64,000 nt of DNA from Halorubrum sp. Atlit-26R (GCF_003666015.1 NZ_QPLT01000004.1:62001-126000), one strand, 5' to 3'. Positions 16,519 through 25,192 are shown, numbered from the stretch's first letter. Notes: generated by a model not told the origin, from the sequence alone. A program made the numbers and translations.

Positions 16519-18705
16519 TCAGCCACTCTCGCGTTGTAACTCCACTTGGAAGAAGTCCCTCGCGACCGCCCACAGTTCGTCCGTGTTGTCCTCGAGGGCT
16601 GCGTCAAGATCCCGAAGCACCTGCTCCAGCCCATCGTGACGTAAACCCTCCAGTTGGGGAAACACGTACATGATGATCGGAGACACGAGATCAGGCTCGC
16701 TTTCCGTCGGTGTCCCGCTAACGTAGTCATACACGTCTTCAACGATCGCGGGGCCGACAGCCCTGGATCTGTTCACTGCCCGCCAGACCCGACCAATCGC
16801 CTCGTACAATTCGTCGTTTTCCGGCGCTTTTCCTTGATTCCATACAGTGACGTACTGCTCGACGAGGTCCGCTAACTCTTCACCGTCACCTTCCACGTCG
16901 GGTGGGAAGTCTGGAACCCCGACTGGGATAAATGCCCACCGGCGCATGAACGCGTAACTCATCTCGTATAGGGACGTCTTGTCTAGCGTGTTCATGGTCG
17001 CGAGCATCCGCCAATCTTCCGGGATGAAAAACTTGTCCGGTGCGACCTCTACATCTCCCCGTGATGAATCTAGGATCTCTATGGGGTCCCCGTCTGACCC
17101 ATCGAACGGCAACGTCACACTCTCGCCTGTCAGCGCCGAGAACAACGACCCGAACGCCTTGTCGATGTCCGCGCGATTCAGTTCATCAATGATCAGCCAC
17201 TCGTTCGACGGAGTTCCTTGTTCATCCTTCTGGAACCTGTCTAAGACGATCCCTGGCTGAAATTCCAGTCTGTTCTCAGTAGTGGTTTGATATCCACCGA
17301 CTGTATCAAATGTCGACCAGTCCGCCGAGGCAGTCACCAGCTCAAACTGATCAGAACCGACTGTCTCCTCACAGACCTTTCGAGCTAATTTGGTCTTCCC
17401 GGTTCCTGGCGGTCCGAATAGGAGTACGTGATTTCCCGAGATCAGTGCCTCTCTGATCCGGGTGCGGATCCGATTCCATTCCTCATTTGGAAAGTGTAGA
17501 CCGCTTTGTTTGACAGTTACATCAGAGTCAGGAACCGAGAGTTCTTCTCCGTAATCCGAATATCGCGATTGTTTATCGTTGCCGCCAGGTGAATCTGGAT
17601 ACGTATTCAGCAGATAGTTTGCGGCCTCAGGTGTGAGATTACTGAGATACGATGACTGAATTCCGGTTGCGTTGATCGGGTATTTTCCCTTGCCTTGTTT
17701 AATCTCATCTCGACGTAGAATCGGGGCGACTACGTCGATATCCCGGGGGAGATCGAACACCTCCATGTCAACGTCCACCCGCCAGTACGTCTCATCATCC
17801 TCCGCATTCTCTAACTCTGAACCAGATACCTCATACGCCTCTGTTTGAACCACAGAATGCGCACGGACGGCGCTATCCCAGTAATGAAAGAGAACATCTC
17901 CCGGTTCGAGTTTCGTTAGATCCCGTGTCCAGTAGGTGTCAGGGGAGCGAAGGTACCCTTTGTTCCTCTCAGCCGGGTCGTTTTGACTCACCCAATAGTA
18001 GTTCGTACTGGTTATATCGTTACTCTCGACCCAATTGAAGAAGCTATCAAGGTGTCTAAAATTCGGTTCGAACGAATACATGTCGCGCACTTCGTAGAAG
18101 CGGTCTACCTCGTCTAGATACCCTGAAAGTCGACCGGACATCTCGTAGTCGAAAATATTCTGCATTCCTGTACGCGAGCGGTCATTGCTGATTGGGTATT
18201 TTGTCGGATGTAGGAAGTAGAGAATCGGTGACAGAATTCCATTTTGAATTCCTTCAATTCCCTGAGCAGCAAAGTCTTCGATCGCAGCGTCGATTTTGTT
18301 ACGATCGTCAGACTCGATCGCTGTCGATAGTAAGTCGAAAGCAACCTCTTCATGTCCTTGGATAGGAACAGTATACTTCCCTTTGCCGACTATTCCAGTA
18401 CCGTCTTCAATTCGATCCTCGATCGCTTCTTTGGCGGCGTCATCGATATTGAGGTCCTCTATTCTCTCTCGCTTGTTTTCCGGTGAAAAGGCATCGTCAT
18501 TCTGGCACAGATTGTAGATAGTTCGCATGTCATCTTCATCAATAGAGCCGGTATCAACGAGACCGCGAACAAGACGACGGACAGCTCTCGAGGTGTTTTG
18601 AACGTGAGCCTTGTCCTCCTCCCAATCGTGTTCCTTCAGATAGCGTTCGACCAATCCGTCCAAATCAGTCGACGAAGGGAGTTCATCCATACTATCTGTT
18701 ACCAT
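16519..18705 (-). CDS. mcrB: McrB-like AAA+ motor with EVE domain
   Basis: 728 residues. Residues 1-210 form a helical region (PTKYPISNDRS near 167-177). An EVE/YTH-like domain spans about 236-368 (NYYWVSQNDPAERNKGYL ... GDVLFHYWDSAVRAHSVV). The AAA+ domain follows, with Walker A GPPGTGKTK at 431-439 and Walker B WLIIDELNRADID at 503-515. EVE domains bind modified bases, so this is a type IV-like restriction system that reads DNA modification and drives cleavage by McrC. The start at 18705 is the first ATG; Met6 is possible. It is divergent from the DUF2971 gene. Confidence 0.85.
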   Translation of the reverse strand: MVTDSMDELPSSTDLDGLVERYLKEHDWEEDKAHVQNTSRAVRRLVRGLVDTGSIDEDDMRTIYNLCQNDDAFSPENKRERIEDLNIDDAAKEAIEDRIEDGTGIVGKGKYTVPIQGHEEVAFDLLSTAIESDDRNKIDAAIEDFAAQGIEGIQNGILSPILYFLHPTKYPISNDRSRTGMQNIFDYEMSGRLSGYLDEVDRFYEVRDMYSFEPNFRHLDSFFNWVESNDITSTNYYWVSQNDPAERNKGYLRSPDTYWTRDLTKLEPGDVLFHYWDSAVRAHSVVQTEAYEVSGSELENAEDDETYWRVDVDMEVFDLPRDIDVVAPILRRDEIKQGKGKYPINATGIQSSYLSNLTPEAANYLLNTYPDSPGGNDKQSRYSDYGEELSVPDSDVTVKQSGLHFPNEEWNRIRTRIREALISGNHVLLFGPPGTGKTKLARKVCEETVGSDQFELVTASADWSTFDTVGGYQTTTENRLEFQPGIVLDRFQKDEQGTPSNEWLIIDELNRADIDKAFGSLFSALTGESVTLPFDGSDGDPIEILDSSRGDVEVAPDKFFIPEDWRMLATMNTLDKTSLYEMSYAFMRRWAFIPVGVPDFPPDVEGDGEELADLVEQYVTVWNQGKAPENDELYEAIGRVWRAVNRSRAVGPAIVEDVYDYVSGTPTESEPDLVSPIIMYVFPQLEGLRHDGLEQVLRDLDAALEDNTDELWAVARDFFQVELQRESG

Positions 18706-19042
18706 CAGAGTGGGATAATAAAATCATACCGGAGGGCTAGTTGCCAGCGACCACTGTCGTGGGGAGACACCTACTCATCAAAACGCGCTCTTCGAGGCGC
18801 TCGAGGTTTTTGAATTAGGATACTGGCAACGACAAACTATGTCTCGACTCGTCCGCTTCACAAATCCAAGTGTCTAATATGAGATATACACCAGAAAAAC
18901 GCATTAGTTTCGTAGCTTCAAGTGATACCAGCCTGAGACTGAGACGACGCGTGCCCACCGAAGCCCACTTTATAAGGACTATGGCTCACCCTGTTGGCCG
19001 TCTCATCATAAAGCGTTAGGCGTCGTGTGAAGATGGGTCCAT
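18706..19042. other. Intergenic region between mcrB and DUF2971 gene
   Basis: 337 bases with divergent promoters. GTTGCCAG (18740-18747) and CTGGCAAC (18823-18830) form an 8-bp inverted repeat with a smaller stem between them (GCGCTC/GAGGCGC near 18785-18800). No reading frame of note. Confidence 0.45.
18969..18976 (+). promoter_or_regulatory. TATA box for DUF2971 gene
   Basis: TTTATAAG is a strong archaeal TATA element. Transcription would begin near 19000, about 43 bases before the ATG at 19043, giving a leadered message. Confidence 0.5.
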
Positions 19043-20452
19043 ATGACGATTATCTATCGGTTTCGTTCAATGGAAAATTTGGTCCACGAACACAGTGAGC
19101 TTGAGAATCAGGAACTCGTTCTTTCCTCACCACGATACTTTAACGACCCACTTGAGGGATATCAAGATGTTTTTTGGGAAGGAGATGAGGTCCTGTGGGA
19201 GAACCTTCTCCGACATTATTTATTGAACCTACATCAGGCAGCCATTGTCTGTGCGTTATCTGAGGATGACGAAGCTCTTGAGGAATATGCTATAGACCCT
19301 AAACTCACCCGTAGTGATCTTAGCACGGATAAACTTCGCCAACAATTTGATTCCATCTGTCAGTCTTTTTTTGAGGAGAGAGGATTCGAGAAAATCCCAT
19401 CAAGTCTAGCTTCCCTGCCAAAGCCGCTGAAGAGGAACAATCTCCAACAAATTTTGTCGACTATCCACAACTCGGCACTTGAGTCTGTATTGGAGAAGAT
19501 GAGGACCACGGGAATGGTGTCCGGGTGGCCAGAGGCTACGACTTCAGGAGATCTTGAAACCGTTGATGATCTGCTGGTGGCTCTTTCTGGCGCTATGGAC
19601 AATGGGAATGAAGAACTGTTAGAACCTGCGGCATCGCTAGTCGGCCCCCTCGAATCGCACATGTACTTAGAGCAGATGGTTCAGACGGAAGCAGAGCAGT
19701 TTGAACTTCCCCATAAGAAACATCACCTACTATACAAGTCGTTCCCCAGCCGGTATATTAGAGAGATAACTACTTCGCTAATTCACACAAATTGGCACAC
19801 ATTGTGTTTCGCAAAGGAATGCGCAAGTCCTCCGATGTGGGCCACGTATGCAGACGAACATAGAGGGGCCGCATTAATGTTCCGCGCAGACTGCCAAACT
19901 GACGAATCATGGGGCGAAATAACGGTCAATGGGAGAACGGGTTGGAACGGTACGGAGCCTATATTTGGGGACATAACAGCATCATTACATTGTGTTGACT
20001 ATGAATCCCCGCCGCCAGAAGTGAACTTTTTCCGTTTTTTAAGTACGATCCCACTCCCAAAGCTTGAGTCCGCGTGGCATTCCACTCCAGATGGAAAAAC
20101 TAGTGAGATCATAGATGAAATTATAGAAGATCAGGATGCTTGGAGAGAAGATCTTTGGGACCATTTCCACAGCATGTCAACGAGGAAGCTAGGCCAATGG
20201 GAACATGAACAGGAAGTTCGCATGGTACTACCCGACCTCTCGGGCTTAGAGGACTCCCACCGGAAGGTCACATATGATATATCTCAGCTTGAAGGAGTTG
20301 TATTTGGCCTACGTACCAAGCTGGAGGATCGTTTTGAGGTAATGCGAATTATCTCCGAAAATAATCAAGGAATCGATTCTTCGCCTGTCGATTTTTACCA
20401 GATGATTTTCGATGGAACCGAATTTAAGAAGGTGAAACTGAACATCGCATAG
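19043..20452 (+). CDS. DUF2971 family protein
   Basis: 469 residues. The N-terminal signature LSSPRYFNDPLEGYQ (residues 28-42), a central MWATYADEHRGAALMF and a later acidic EQEVRMV match DUF2971, a family of unknown biochemistry often found in variable or defence regions. It is longer than the usual 250-350 residues because of a helical insertion of roughly residues 90-230. It is alone on its strand, with its own TATA box, and is divergent from mcrBC. Codon use is the AT-richest of the island. A phage-defence role is plausible from position only. Confidence 0.65.
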   Translation: MTIIYRFRSMENLVHEHSELENQELVLSSPRYFNDPLEGYQDVFWEGDEVLWENLLRHYLLNLHQAAIVCALSEDDEALEEYAIDPKLTRSDLSTDKLRQQFDSICQSFFEERGFEKIPSSLASLPKPLKRNNLQQILSTIHNSALESVLEKMRTTGMVSGWPEATTSGDLETVDDLLVALSGAMDNGNEELLEPAASLVGPLESHMYLEQMVQTEAEQFELPHKKHHLLYKSFPSRYIREITTSLIHTNWHTLCFAKECASPPMWATYADEHRGAALMFRADCQTDESWGEITVNGRTGWNGTEPIFGDITASLHCVDYESPPPEVNFFRFLSTIPLPKLESAWHSTPDGKTSEIIDEIIEDQDAWREDLWDHFHSMSTRKLGQWEHEQEVRMVLPDLSGLEDSHRKVTYDISQLEGVVFGLRTKLEDRFEVMRIISENNQGIDSSPVDFYQMIFDGTEFKKVKLNIA

Positions 20453-20759
20453 TTATGTTATATACTAGGCCAGCAAAGCGGTTAAAAATATCAATTATAT
20501 TTGTCCGCCTCGATTGATTCGATACCAGATCCAGCCAAAGCCAGATCGTATGTAAAGAGGCATTCTGCCAAACCCATCTGCTATATTTCACAGGCAGTTT
20601 TTGATAGATATGAGAGAAGCCAAACTCCACCGTGATAAGTAAGCCAGCTGTATTGAGCGATCCCTGACTACTGATAATTTGTTGAGATAAGGTTTCAGTT
20701 CGGTTTCAGAGGCAAGAACACCGGGATACATATACGAATTCGAATCCAGCGTTTTGTAT
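20453..20759. other. Island-side intergenic region upstream of nop5
   Basis: 307 AT-rich bases. A short hairpin (AAATAT/ATATTT near 20485-20502) just after the DUF2971 stop may be a terminator. A weak TATA-like stretch (ACATATAC near 20728) precedes nop5. The base composition is that of the island, not of the core genome. Confidence 0.4.
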
Positions 20760-21659
20760 ATGAGTAACACCGATGCCAATTCAGGTTGGTTTGAATCGGT
20801 CCCACCTGACAATCTTGAGGCTGCTCGGAAAGCCATCGAGAAAGGAAGCGCAGAATCGCCAAAGGATTGGCCCAAAAAGGCTGTTGAGGCTGGATTCGTG
20901 GAAGACAAAGAGAAATACTATGATAAACTCCACGAAGCAGCAAATTACGCTGCCCGAGAAGCCGTCAAAGAACGGGAAAGGGCAGATGATCAACAATTAA
21001 AGCATAGTATTCGTGCTATGGACGACGCCGAGCGCGTCGCCAACGAGCTCGCCGAGCGCGCCGTCGAGTGGGCTGGGAGCCTCTTCGACGACGTCGGCTC
21101 CGGCGTCGACGGCGCCCGGGCAATCGCGGCGCGCGAGCCGGAGAGCGAGGTCGAGCACCGGGCGGTCTCCCTCGCTGAGCGCGCCGCCGAACTCGACGAC
21201 GAGCGCGCCGAACTCGCCGACACGATCGGCCGGATCGCGCCCGCGGTCGCCCCGAACCTCGCCGAGATGGCCGGGCCCGAGCTCGCCGCGCGCCTGATCG
21301 CGCTCGCGGGCGGGTTAGAGTCGCTCGCGAAGAAGCCGTCCGGCACGGTTCAGGTGCTCGGCGCCGAGGACGCGCTGTTCGCGCACCTCTCCGGGCGCGC
21401 GCCCTCGCCGAAACACGGGATCATCTACACCCACGAGTTCGTCCGCGGCACGCGACCCGAGGACCGCGGCTCCGCGGCGCGGGCGCTCGCCGGGAAGCTG
21501 ACGCTCGCGGCGCGCGCCGACCACTACGCCGGCGAGCGGCGGGCGCGACTCCACGACGACCTCCGCGAGCGGATGGCGACGATCCGGGCGCGGGCGGACG
21601 ATGAGGGGGCGGGCGACGGCGAGGGAGCGGCGACCGACGGGGGGTCCGCCGATGAGTGA
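20760..21659 (+). CDS. nop5: Nop5/Nop56-type C/D box RNP core protein (mosaic gene)
   Basis: 299-residue scaffold of the box C/D ribonucleoprotein that guides 2'-O-methylation of rRNA and tRNA with fibrillarin and L7Ae. The NOP domain is clear (APNLAEMAGPELAARLIALAG, then LGAEDALFAHL and HGIIYTHEFV). I take the ATG at 20760, two codons after a TTG. Codons 1-87 have island composition (14 of the first 30 codons end in G or C). From 21021 on, 29 of 30 do. The protein stays family-like across the switch, so the gene is intact but spliced from two sources. Its end overlaps flpA by 8 bases. Confidence 0.85.
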   Translation: MSNTDANSGWFESVPPDNLEAARKAIEKGSAESPKDWPKKAVEAGFVEDKEKYYDKLHEAANYAAREAVKERERADDQQLKHSIRAMDDAERVANELAERAVEWAGSLFDDVGSGVDGARAIAAREPESEVEHRAVSLAERAAELDDERAELADTIGRIAPAVAPNLAEMAGPELAARLIALAGGLESLAKKPSGTVQVLGAEDALFAHLSGRAPSPKHGIIYTHEFVRGTRPEDRGSAARALAGKLTLAARADHYAGERRARLHDDLRERMATIRARADDEGAGDGEGAATDGGSADE

Positions 21660-22290
21660 CTCTGCCCTCCCCGACGGCGTCGAGCGCCGCGAGTTCGACG
21701 GCGAGGAGCGCTTGGCGACCCGCGGCGAGCCGGTGTACGGCGAGCCGACCGCCGACGGCTGGCGCGCGTGGGACCCCGAGCGGTCGAAGCTCGGCGGGAT
21801 GCTCGAACTCGGGTTCGAGACGGGCCTGTCGGGCGGCGAGACGGTGCTCTACCTCGGCGCCGCGAGCGGCACCACGGTCAGTCACGTCGCCGACTTCTCG
21901 GGTCCTACCTACGCGGTCGAGTTCGCTCCGCGGCCGGCGCGGGACCTGCTCGACGCGGCGGCGCCCCGCGAGCGGCTGTTCCCGCTGCTCAAGGACGCGC
22001 GGAAACCGGAGACGTACGCCCACGTGGTCGAGAGCGACGTGGACGCGGTCGTTCAGGACGTGGCCACTCGGGGACAGGCCGAGGTGGCCGTGCGCAACGC
22101 GGAGTTTTTGGCCGAGGGCGGGCGGCTCCTGTTGGCGATCAAGGCGCGCAGCGAGGACGTGACGGCGGCGCCGGAGGCGATGTTCGAGGGCGCGCTCGAC
22201 CGGCTCCGAGACGCGTACGAGGTGCTTGAGACCCGGCGACTGGACCGGTTCCACGAGGACCACCTCGGCGTCGTCGCGACGCCGAAGTGA
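21652..22290 (+). CDS. flpA: Fibrillarin-like rRNA/tRNA 2'-O-methyltransferase
   Basis: 212-residue methyltransferase of the box C/D RNP. It uses S-adenosylmethionine to methylate ribose 2'-OH at guide-RNA-directed sites. The SAM-binding motif VLYLGAASGTTVSHVADF and the following VYAVEF-like strand (TYAVEFAPRP) are clear. The C-terminal half contains VVQDVA and LLLAIKARSED. The start at 21652 overlaps the nop5 stop, as in most haloarchaea. Composition is fully core-type. Confidence 0.92.
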   Translation: MSDSALPDGVERREFDGEERLATRGEPVYGEPTADGWRAWDPERSKLGGMLELGFETGLSGGETVLYLGAASGTTVSHVADFSGPTYAVEFAPRPARDLLDAAAPRERLFPLLKDARKPETYAHVVESDVDAVVQDVATRGQAEVAVRNAEFLAEGGRLLLAIKARSEDVTAAPEAMFEGALDRLRDAYEVLETRRLDRFHEDHLGVVATPK

Positions 22291-22485
22291 TCACTCGTCC
22301 GGGTCGAAGATGTCCTCGATCCGGCAGTCGAAGTGATCCGCGAGCGCGAACGCCAGCTCCAGCGACGGGTCGTAGCGCTCGCGTTCGATCGCATTGATCG
22401 TCTGGCGGGTAACCTCGACCGCGGCGGCGAGGTCGGCCTGGCTCTCGTCGGTCTCGTCGCGCCTGTCGGGGATATCGTTCCTCAT
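22291..22485 (-). CDS. XRE-family HTH regulator
   Basis: 64 residues. A helix-turn-helix of the Xre/Cro type (SQADLAAAVEVTRQTINAIE) is followed by the conserved tail LALADHFDCRIEDIFDP. Second gene of a leftward pair with a DUF2178-like membrane protein, 7 bases between them. Such pairs are common in archaea and Gram-positives. It probably represses its own operon through the twin palindromes at 22940-22972. Confidence 0.85.
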   Translation of the reverse strand: MRNDIPDRRDETDESQADLAAAVEVTRQTINAIERERYDPSLELAFALADHFDCRIEDIFDPDE

Positions 22486-22492
22486 GTGCGGT

Positions 22493-22909
22493 TCACAGCC
22501 GGTACTTGTGGTAGATCACGAACGCGCCGTACGCGACGAAGACCGCGAACAGGGTCCACATCGCGCCGTAGAACTCGCCCGGAAGCGTGACAAGGCCGCT
22601 CTCCTCCAGCACCAGTCCGCCGGGGGTACCGAAGATGAACACGTACGCGAACAGCTTCATCGTGTAGTGGCCGGCCTCTCGTTCGATGGTCGTGTCGCGC
22701 TCGTCGTACAGCTCGACGGGGCTGAACCGCTGGACGAGTCCCATGCCGAGACCGCCGGTCCAGTACAGGGCGACGCCGAGGACGAAGCGGTCGACCGCGA
22801 TGCCGACCCACAGCGCGAGGATGCCGGCGCCGAGCAGTCCGTAGGCGATTCGCTTGTACCGTTTTCGGGTGGAGGGCCGAGTCGTCGCGGAGGTCGTGTG
22901 TTCGCTCAT
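22493..22909 (-). CDS. DUF2178-like membrane protein
   Basis: 138 residues with about four membrane segments: GLLGAGILALWVGIAV, GVALYWTGGLGMGL, LFAYVFIFGTPGGLVL, and AMWTLFAVFVAYGAFVIY. A conserved cytoplasmic stretch (ELYDERDTTIEREAGHYTMK) matches the DUF2178 family pattern. First gene of the pair with the XRE regulator. Function unknown; it may sense membrane state for the regulator. Confidence 0.75.
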   Translation of the reverse strand: MSEHTTSATTRPSTRKRYKRIAYGLLGAGILALWVGIAVDRFVLGVALYWTGGLGMGLVQRFSPVELYDERDTTIEREAGHYTMKLFAYVFIFGTPGGLVLEESGLVTLPGEFYGAMWTLFAVFVAYGAFVIYHKYRL

Positions 22910-22939
22910 GGTGGAGGGTAAAGCGAGCGCGCGTTGTGT

Positions 22940-22972
22940 GTAAAGCCCGCTTTACAGTAAAGGACACTTTAC
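22940..22972. promoter_or_regulatory. Twin palindromic operator upstream of XRE pair
   Basis: GTAAAG-N4-CTTTAC occurs twice, at 22940-22955 and 22957-22972, one base apart. The sites lie 31 bases upstream of the DUF2178-like start. This is the layout expected for autoregulation by two dimers of the adjacent XRE protein. Confidence 0.7.
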
Positions 22973-23052
22973 ATTTACTAATAAAACTATCGCCGGCGAG
23001 GATTCTGGCGGAAAATCGCGCGAGAGCCGTTCGTACGCCGTGTTTCCCGGGA

Positions 23053-23361
23053 TCACCACGACGGCGGTGAGAAGCCGGCGTCTTCGAGGATGGGCTTCCA
23101 CCGCTTCTGGACCGAGAGCCGGGAGACGTCCATCGCGTCGGCGACGGCGGACTGCGAGCGCTCCTCGCCGCGGATCAGGCCGGCGGCGTAGAGGCTGGCC
23201 GCGGCCGCGACGCGCTTCCCGCGGTCGTCCTCGGGGGCTCGCGAGAGGAAGAGGTCGACCGCGGTCGAGCGCGTCTCCTCGTCGAGGTCGAGCGAGACGC
23301 ACGCCTCCTCGACCAGCTCGATCCACGCCTCGTTGTCGACCCGGTCGCTCGCACGGTACAC
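23053..23361 (-). CDS. TFB-like protein with a single cyclin fold
   Basis: 102 residues resembling one cyclin-like repeat of archaeal TFB (TFIIB). The helix RGKRVAAAASLYAAGLI is followed by a helix-turn-helix (SQSAVADAMDVSRLSVQKRW). There is no zinc ribbon or B-reader and only one repeat, so it cannot act as a full initiation factor. It may be a DNA-binding modulator. It is divergent from nth. Confidence 0.7.
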   Translation of the reverse strand: MYRASDRVDNEAWIELVEEACVSLDLDEETRSTAVDLFLSRAPEDDRGKRVAAAASLYAAGLIRGEERSQSAVADAMDVSRLSVQKRWKPILEDAGFSPPSW

Positions 23362-23485
23362 GCGCCGGAGTAGTCGAGGGAGGGATATAAACGGTCCCGT
23401 CCGTCATCGCGGAATCACCCGCAGTCACAGCCCCGGATCCGCGCGCGGTCGCCGCCCTCAAGTCGCCCGCTCCCGTAGCGCGCGT

Positions 23486-24187
23486 ATGTCGACACAGCAG
23501 TGGGACGAGACGCGGGTCGGGGCGCTTCACGACGACCTCGTCGAGCTGTACGAGCCGGTCGATCGGGTGGCGGAACACGGTGCGGACCCGACGGCCGAGC
23601 CGGGCGAGGGCGTCCGCCAGCTGGTGACGACGATCCTCTCGCAGAACGTCGCCGACGAGAACACGCGGCGCGCCTCGGAGGCGTTGTTCGAGCGCTACGA
23701 CGACTTCGCGGCGATCGAGGCCGCCGACCACGAGGAGCTGAAGGAGACGATCCGCGTGGCGGGCCTCCCGGACCAGAAGGCCGCGCGGATCCAGCGCGCG
23801 CTGACCGCGATCCGCGAGGAGACGGGCGGCGCGTACTCGCTGGCGTTCCTCGACGCGATGCCGACCGACGAGGCGAAAGGCTGGCTCACCGAGATCAAGG
23901 GCGTGGGCCCGAAGACCGCCAGCGTCGTGTTGAACTTCCACTTCGGGAAGCCGACGATGGCGGTCGACACGCACGTCGAGCGCGTCTCGAAGCGGTTCGG
24001 CCTCGTCCCGGAGTCGGCGTCGAACGAGCGCGCTCACGAGGTGTTAGACGAGCTGGTCCCCGACGAGCTGATCTACCCGCTTCACGTCCTCCTGATCCGG
24101 CACGGTCGGGAGCGCTGCTCGGCCCGCGGCGCCGACTGCGACAACCCCGTTTGCGACGCGTACTGCGACTGCGAGTTCTGCCGGTGA
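23486..24187 (+). CDS. nth: Endonuclease III-type DNA glycosylase/AP lyase
   Basis: 233-residue base-excision repair enzyme for oxidised pyrimidines. The helix-hairpin-helix EIKGVGPKTASVVL contains the catalytic Lys, and the catalytic Asp lies in VDTHVERVSKRFG. The C-terminal Cys cluster (RCSARGAD-C ... CDAYCDCEFC) would hold the [4Fe-4S] cluster. The start at 23486 is chosen because MSTQQWDETR fits the family and upstream codons look noncoding. Followed by a PAP2 gene on the same strand, 42 bases later. Confidence 0.9.
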   Translation: MSTQQWDETRVGALHDDLVELYEPVDRVAEHGADPTAEPGEGVRQLVTTILSQNVADENTRRASEALFERYDDFAAIEAADHEELKETIRVAGLPDQKAARIQRALTAIREETGGAYSLAFLDAMPTDEAKGWLTEIKGVGPKTASVVLNFHFGKPTMAVDTHVERVSKRFGLVPESASNERAHEVLDELVPDELIYPLHVLLIRHGRERCSARGADCDNPVCDAYCDCEFCR

Positions 24188-24229
24188 GCGCGGCCTCTAT
24201 GGTCGTCGCGTCGATAGGATCGGTCACGC

Positions 24230-24802
24230 ATGTTCGCGCTTCTCGGAGCGGTTCTGAACGCCGTCCAGACGGTCGACCATCTCGCCGTTGAGTTCGTCAG
24301 CGCGATCCGCACGTCGCTTCTGACCGTGATGATGACCTCGATGACCGGGCTCGGCTCCGTCACGGCCGGAGTCGTGTTCGTCGGGCTGTTCTACCTCGCC
24401 GGCTGGCGCGAGGAGTTCGTCAAAAGCGTCGTCGCGCTGTCGCTGCTCGGCGTCGTCGTCTGGGGGCTGATGTCGCTCGTCGAACGCCCGTTCCCGCCGA
24501 ATCCGATCTGTATCACCGAGGGGGACACCGGCGTGACGAGCTCGTTCCCCTCGGGACACGCGGCCGCCGTGACGGCGTACGCGGCGATCGCGCGCAACTC
24601 CGACGAACTGCCGTTCGCGATCGCCGCGGGCTTCGCCGGGCTGATCTCCTTCTCGCGGATCTACCTCGGGACGCACTATCTCTCTGACACCCTCTTCGGG
24701 ATGGGGCTCGGGGTCGCCGCGGTGCTGTTCGCGGAGCGGCTCCTCGGTCGGGTCGGTGAGGACGCGGTGCTCGACCTGTTGCCGTTCGAGACCGACATCT
24801 GA
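24230..24802 (+). CDS. PAP2-family membrane phosphatase
   Basis: 190-residue membrane phosphatase of lipid or polyprenyl phosphates. The three PAP2 signatures are present: a VERPFPPNP segment, SSFPSGHAAAVTAY, and SRIYLGTHYLSDTLFG with the catalytic His and Asp. About five membrane helices. Possible role in dolichyl phosphate recycling, inferred. Confidence 0.85.
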   Translation: MFALLGAVLNAVQTVDHLAVEFVSAIRTSLLTVMMTSMTGLGSVTAGVVFVGLFYLAGWREEFVKSVVALSLLGVVVWGLMSLVERPFPPNPICITEGDTGVTSSFPSGHAAAVTAYAAIARNSDELPFAIAAGFAGLISFSRIYLGTHYLSDTLFGMGLGVAAVLFAERLLGRVGEDAVLDLLPFETDI

Positions 24803-24871
24803 GCGGAGAAGCGGGTGGCCGCGGGTCGGTAGCGACAACTATTTTTGAACCACTCGGGTACGGTAACTCGC

Positions 24872-24956
24872 GCGCGGGTTGCCGAGCCAGGCCAAAGGCG
24901 TAGCGCTTAGGACGCTATCCCGTAGGGGTCCGCCGGTTCAAATCCGGTCCCGCGCA
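24872..24956 (+). tRNA. tRNA-Leu (UAG)
   Basis: Acceptor GCGCGGG pairs with CCCGCGC (24949-24955), discriminator A at 24956. The anticodon stem TAGCG/CGCTA holds loop CTTAGGA, anticodon TAG. A long variable arm (class II) is present and the T loop is TTCAAAT. No CCA is encoded. Confidence 0.95.
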
Positions 24957-25089
24957 CTGAACGGAAGCCGACGAGCGAAGCGAGTCGGCTGGAGTGAGGG
25001 AGCAGGAGCGGATTTGAGCCCAGCGAGAAAGGCGCAGCGAACGGAGTGAGCGAGCATTTCTCGCCTCGGTTCGAATCCGGTCCCGCGCA
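24935..25089 (+). repeat. Echo of tRNA-Leu 3' end with inverted T-arm
   Basis: The last 22 bases of the tRNA (24935-24956) recur at 25068-25089 with one mismatch. Between them lie a hairpin (AGCCGAC 24966-24972 / GTCGGCT 24984-24990) and an inverted T-arm fragment (CGGATTTGAGCC, 25009-25020). The layout fits a remnant attachment site or a tRNA-derived repeat. Confidence 0.7.
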
Positions 25090-25192
25090 TTTTGCGGCGA
25101 ACAACTCTTGAGCCGCAAATGCGTGCTGAGGATTCGAACCAGGGAACGAGGCAACAACAATTATAACCTCAGTCACGGCGTAACGCAGGCAG

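Noticed and set aside
21421-22263. Long minus-strand frames opposite nop5 and flpA
   Set aside because: Shadow frames of high-GC coding DNA; Arg-rich and without family features.
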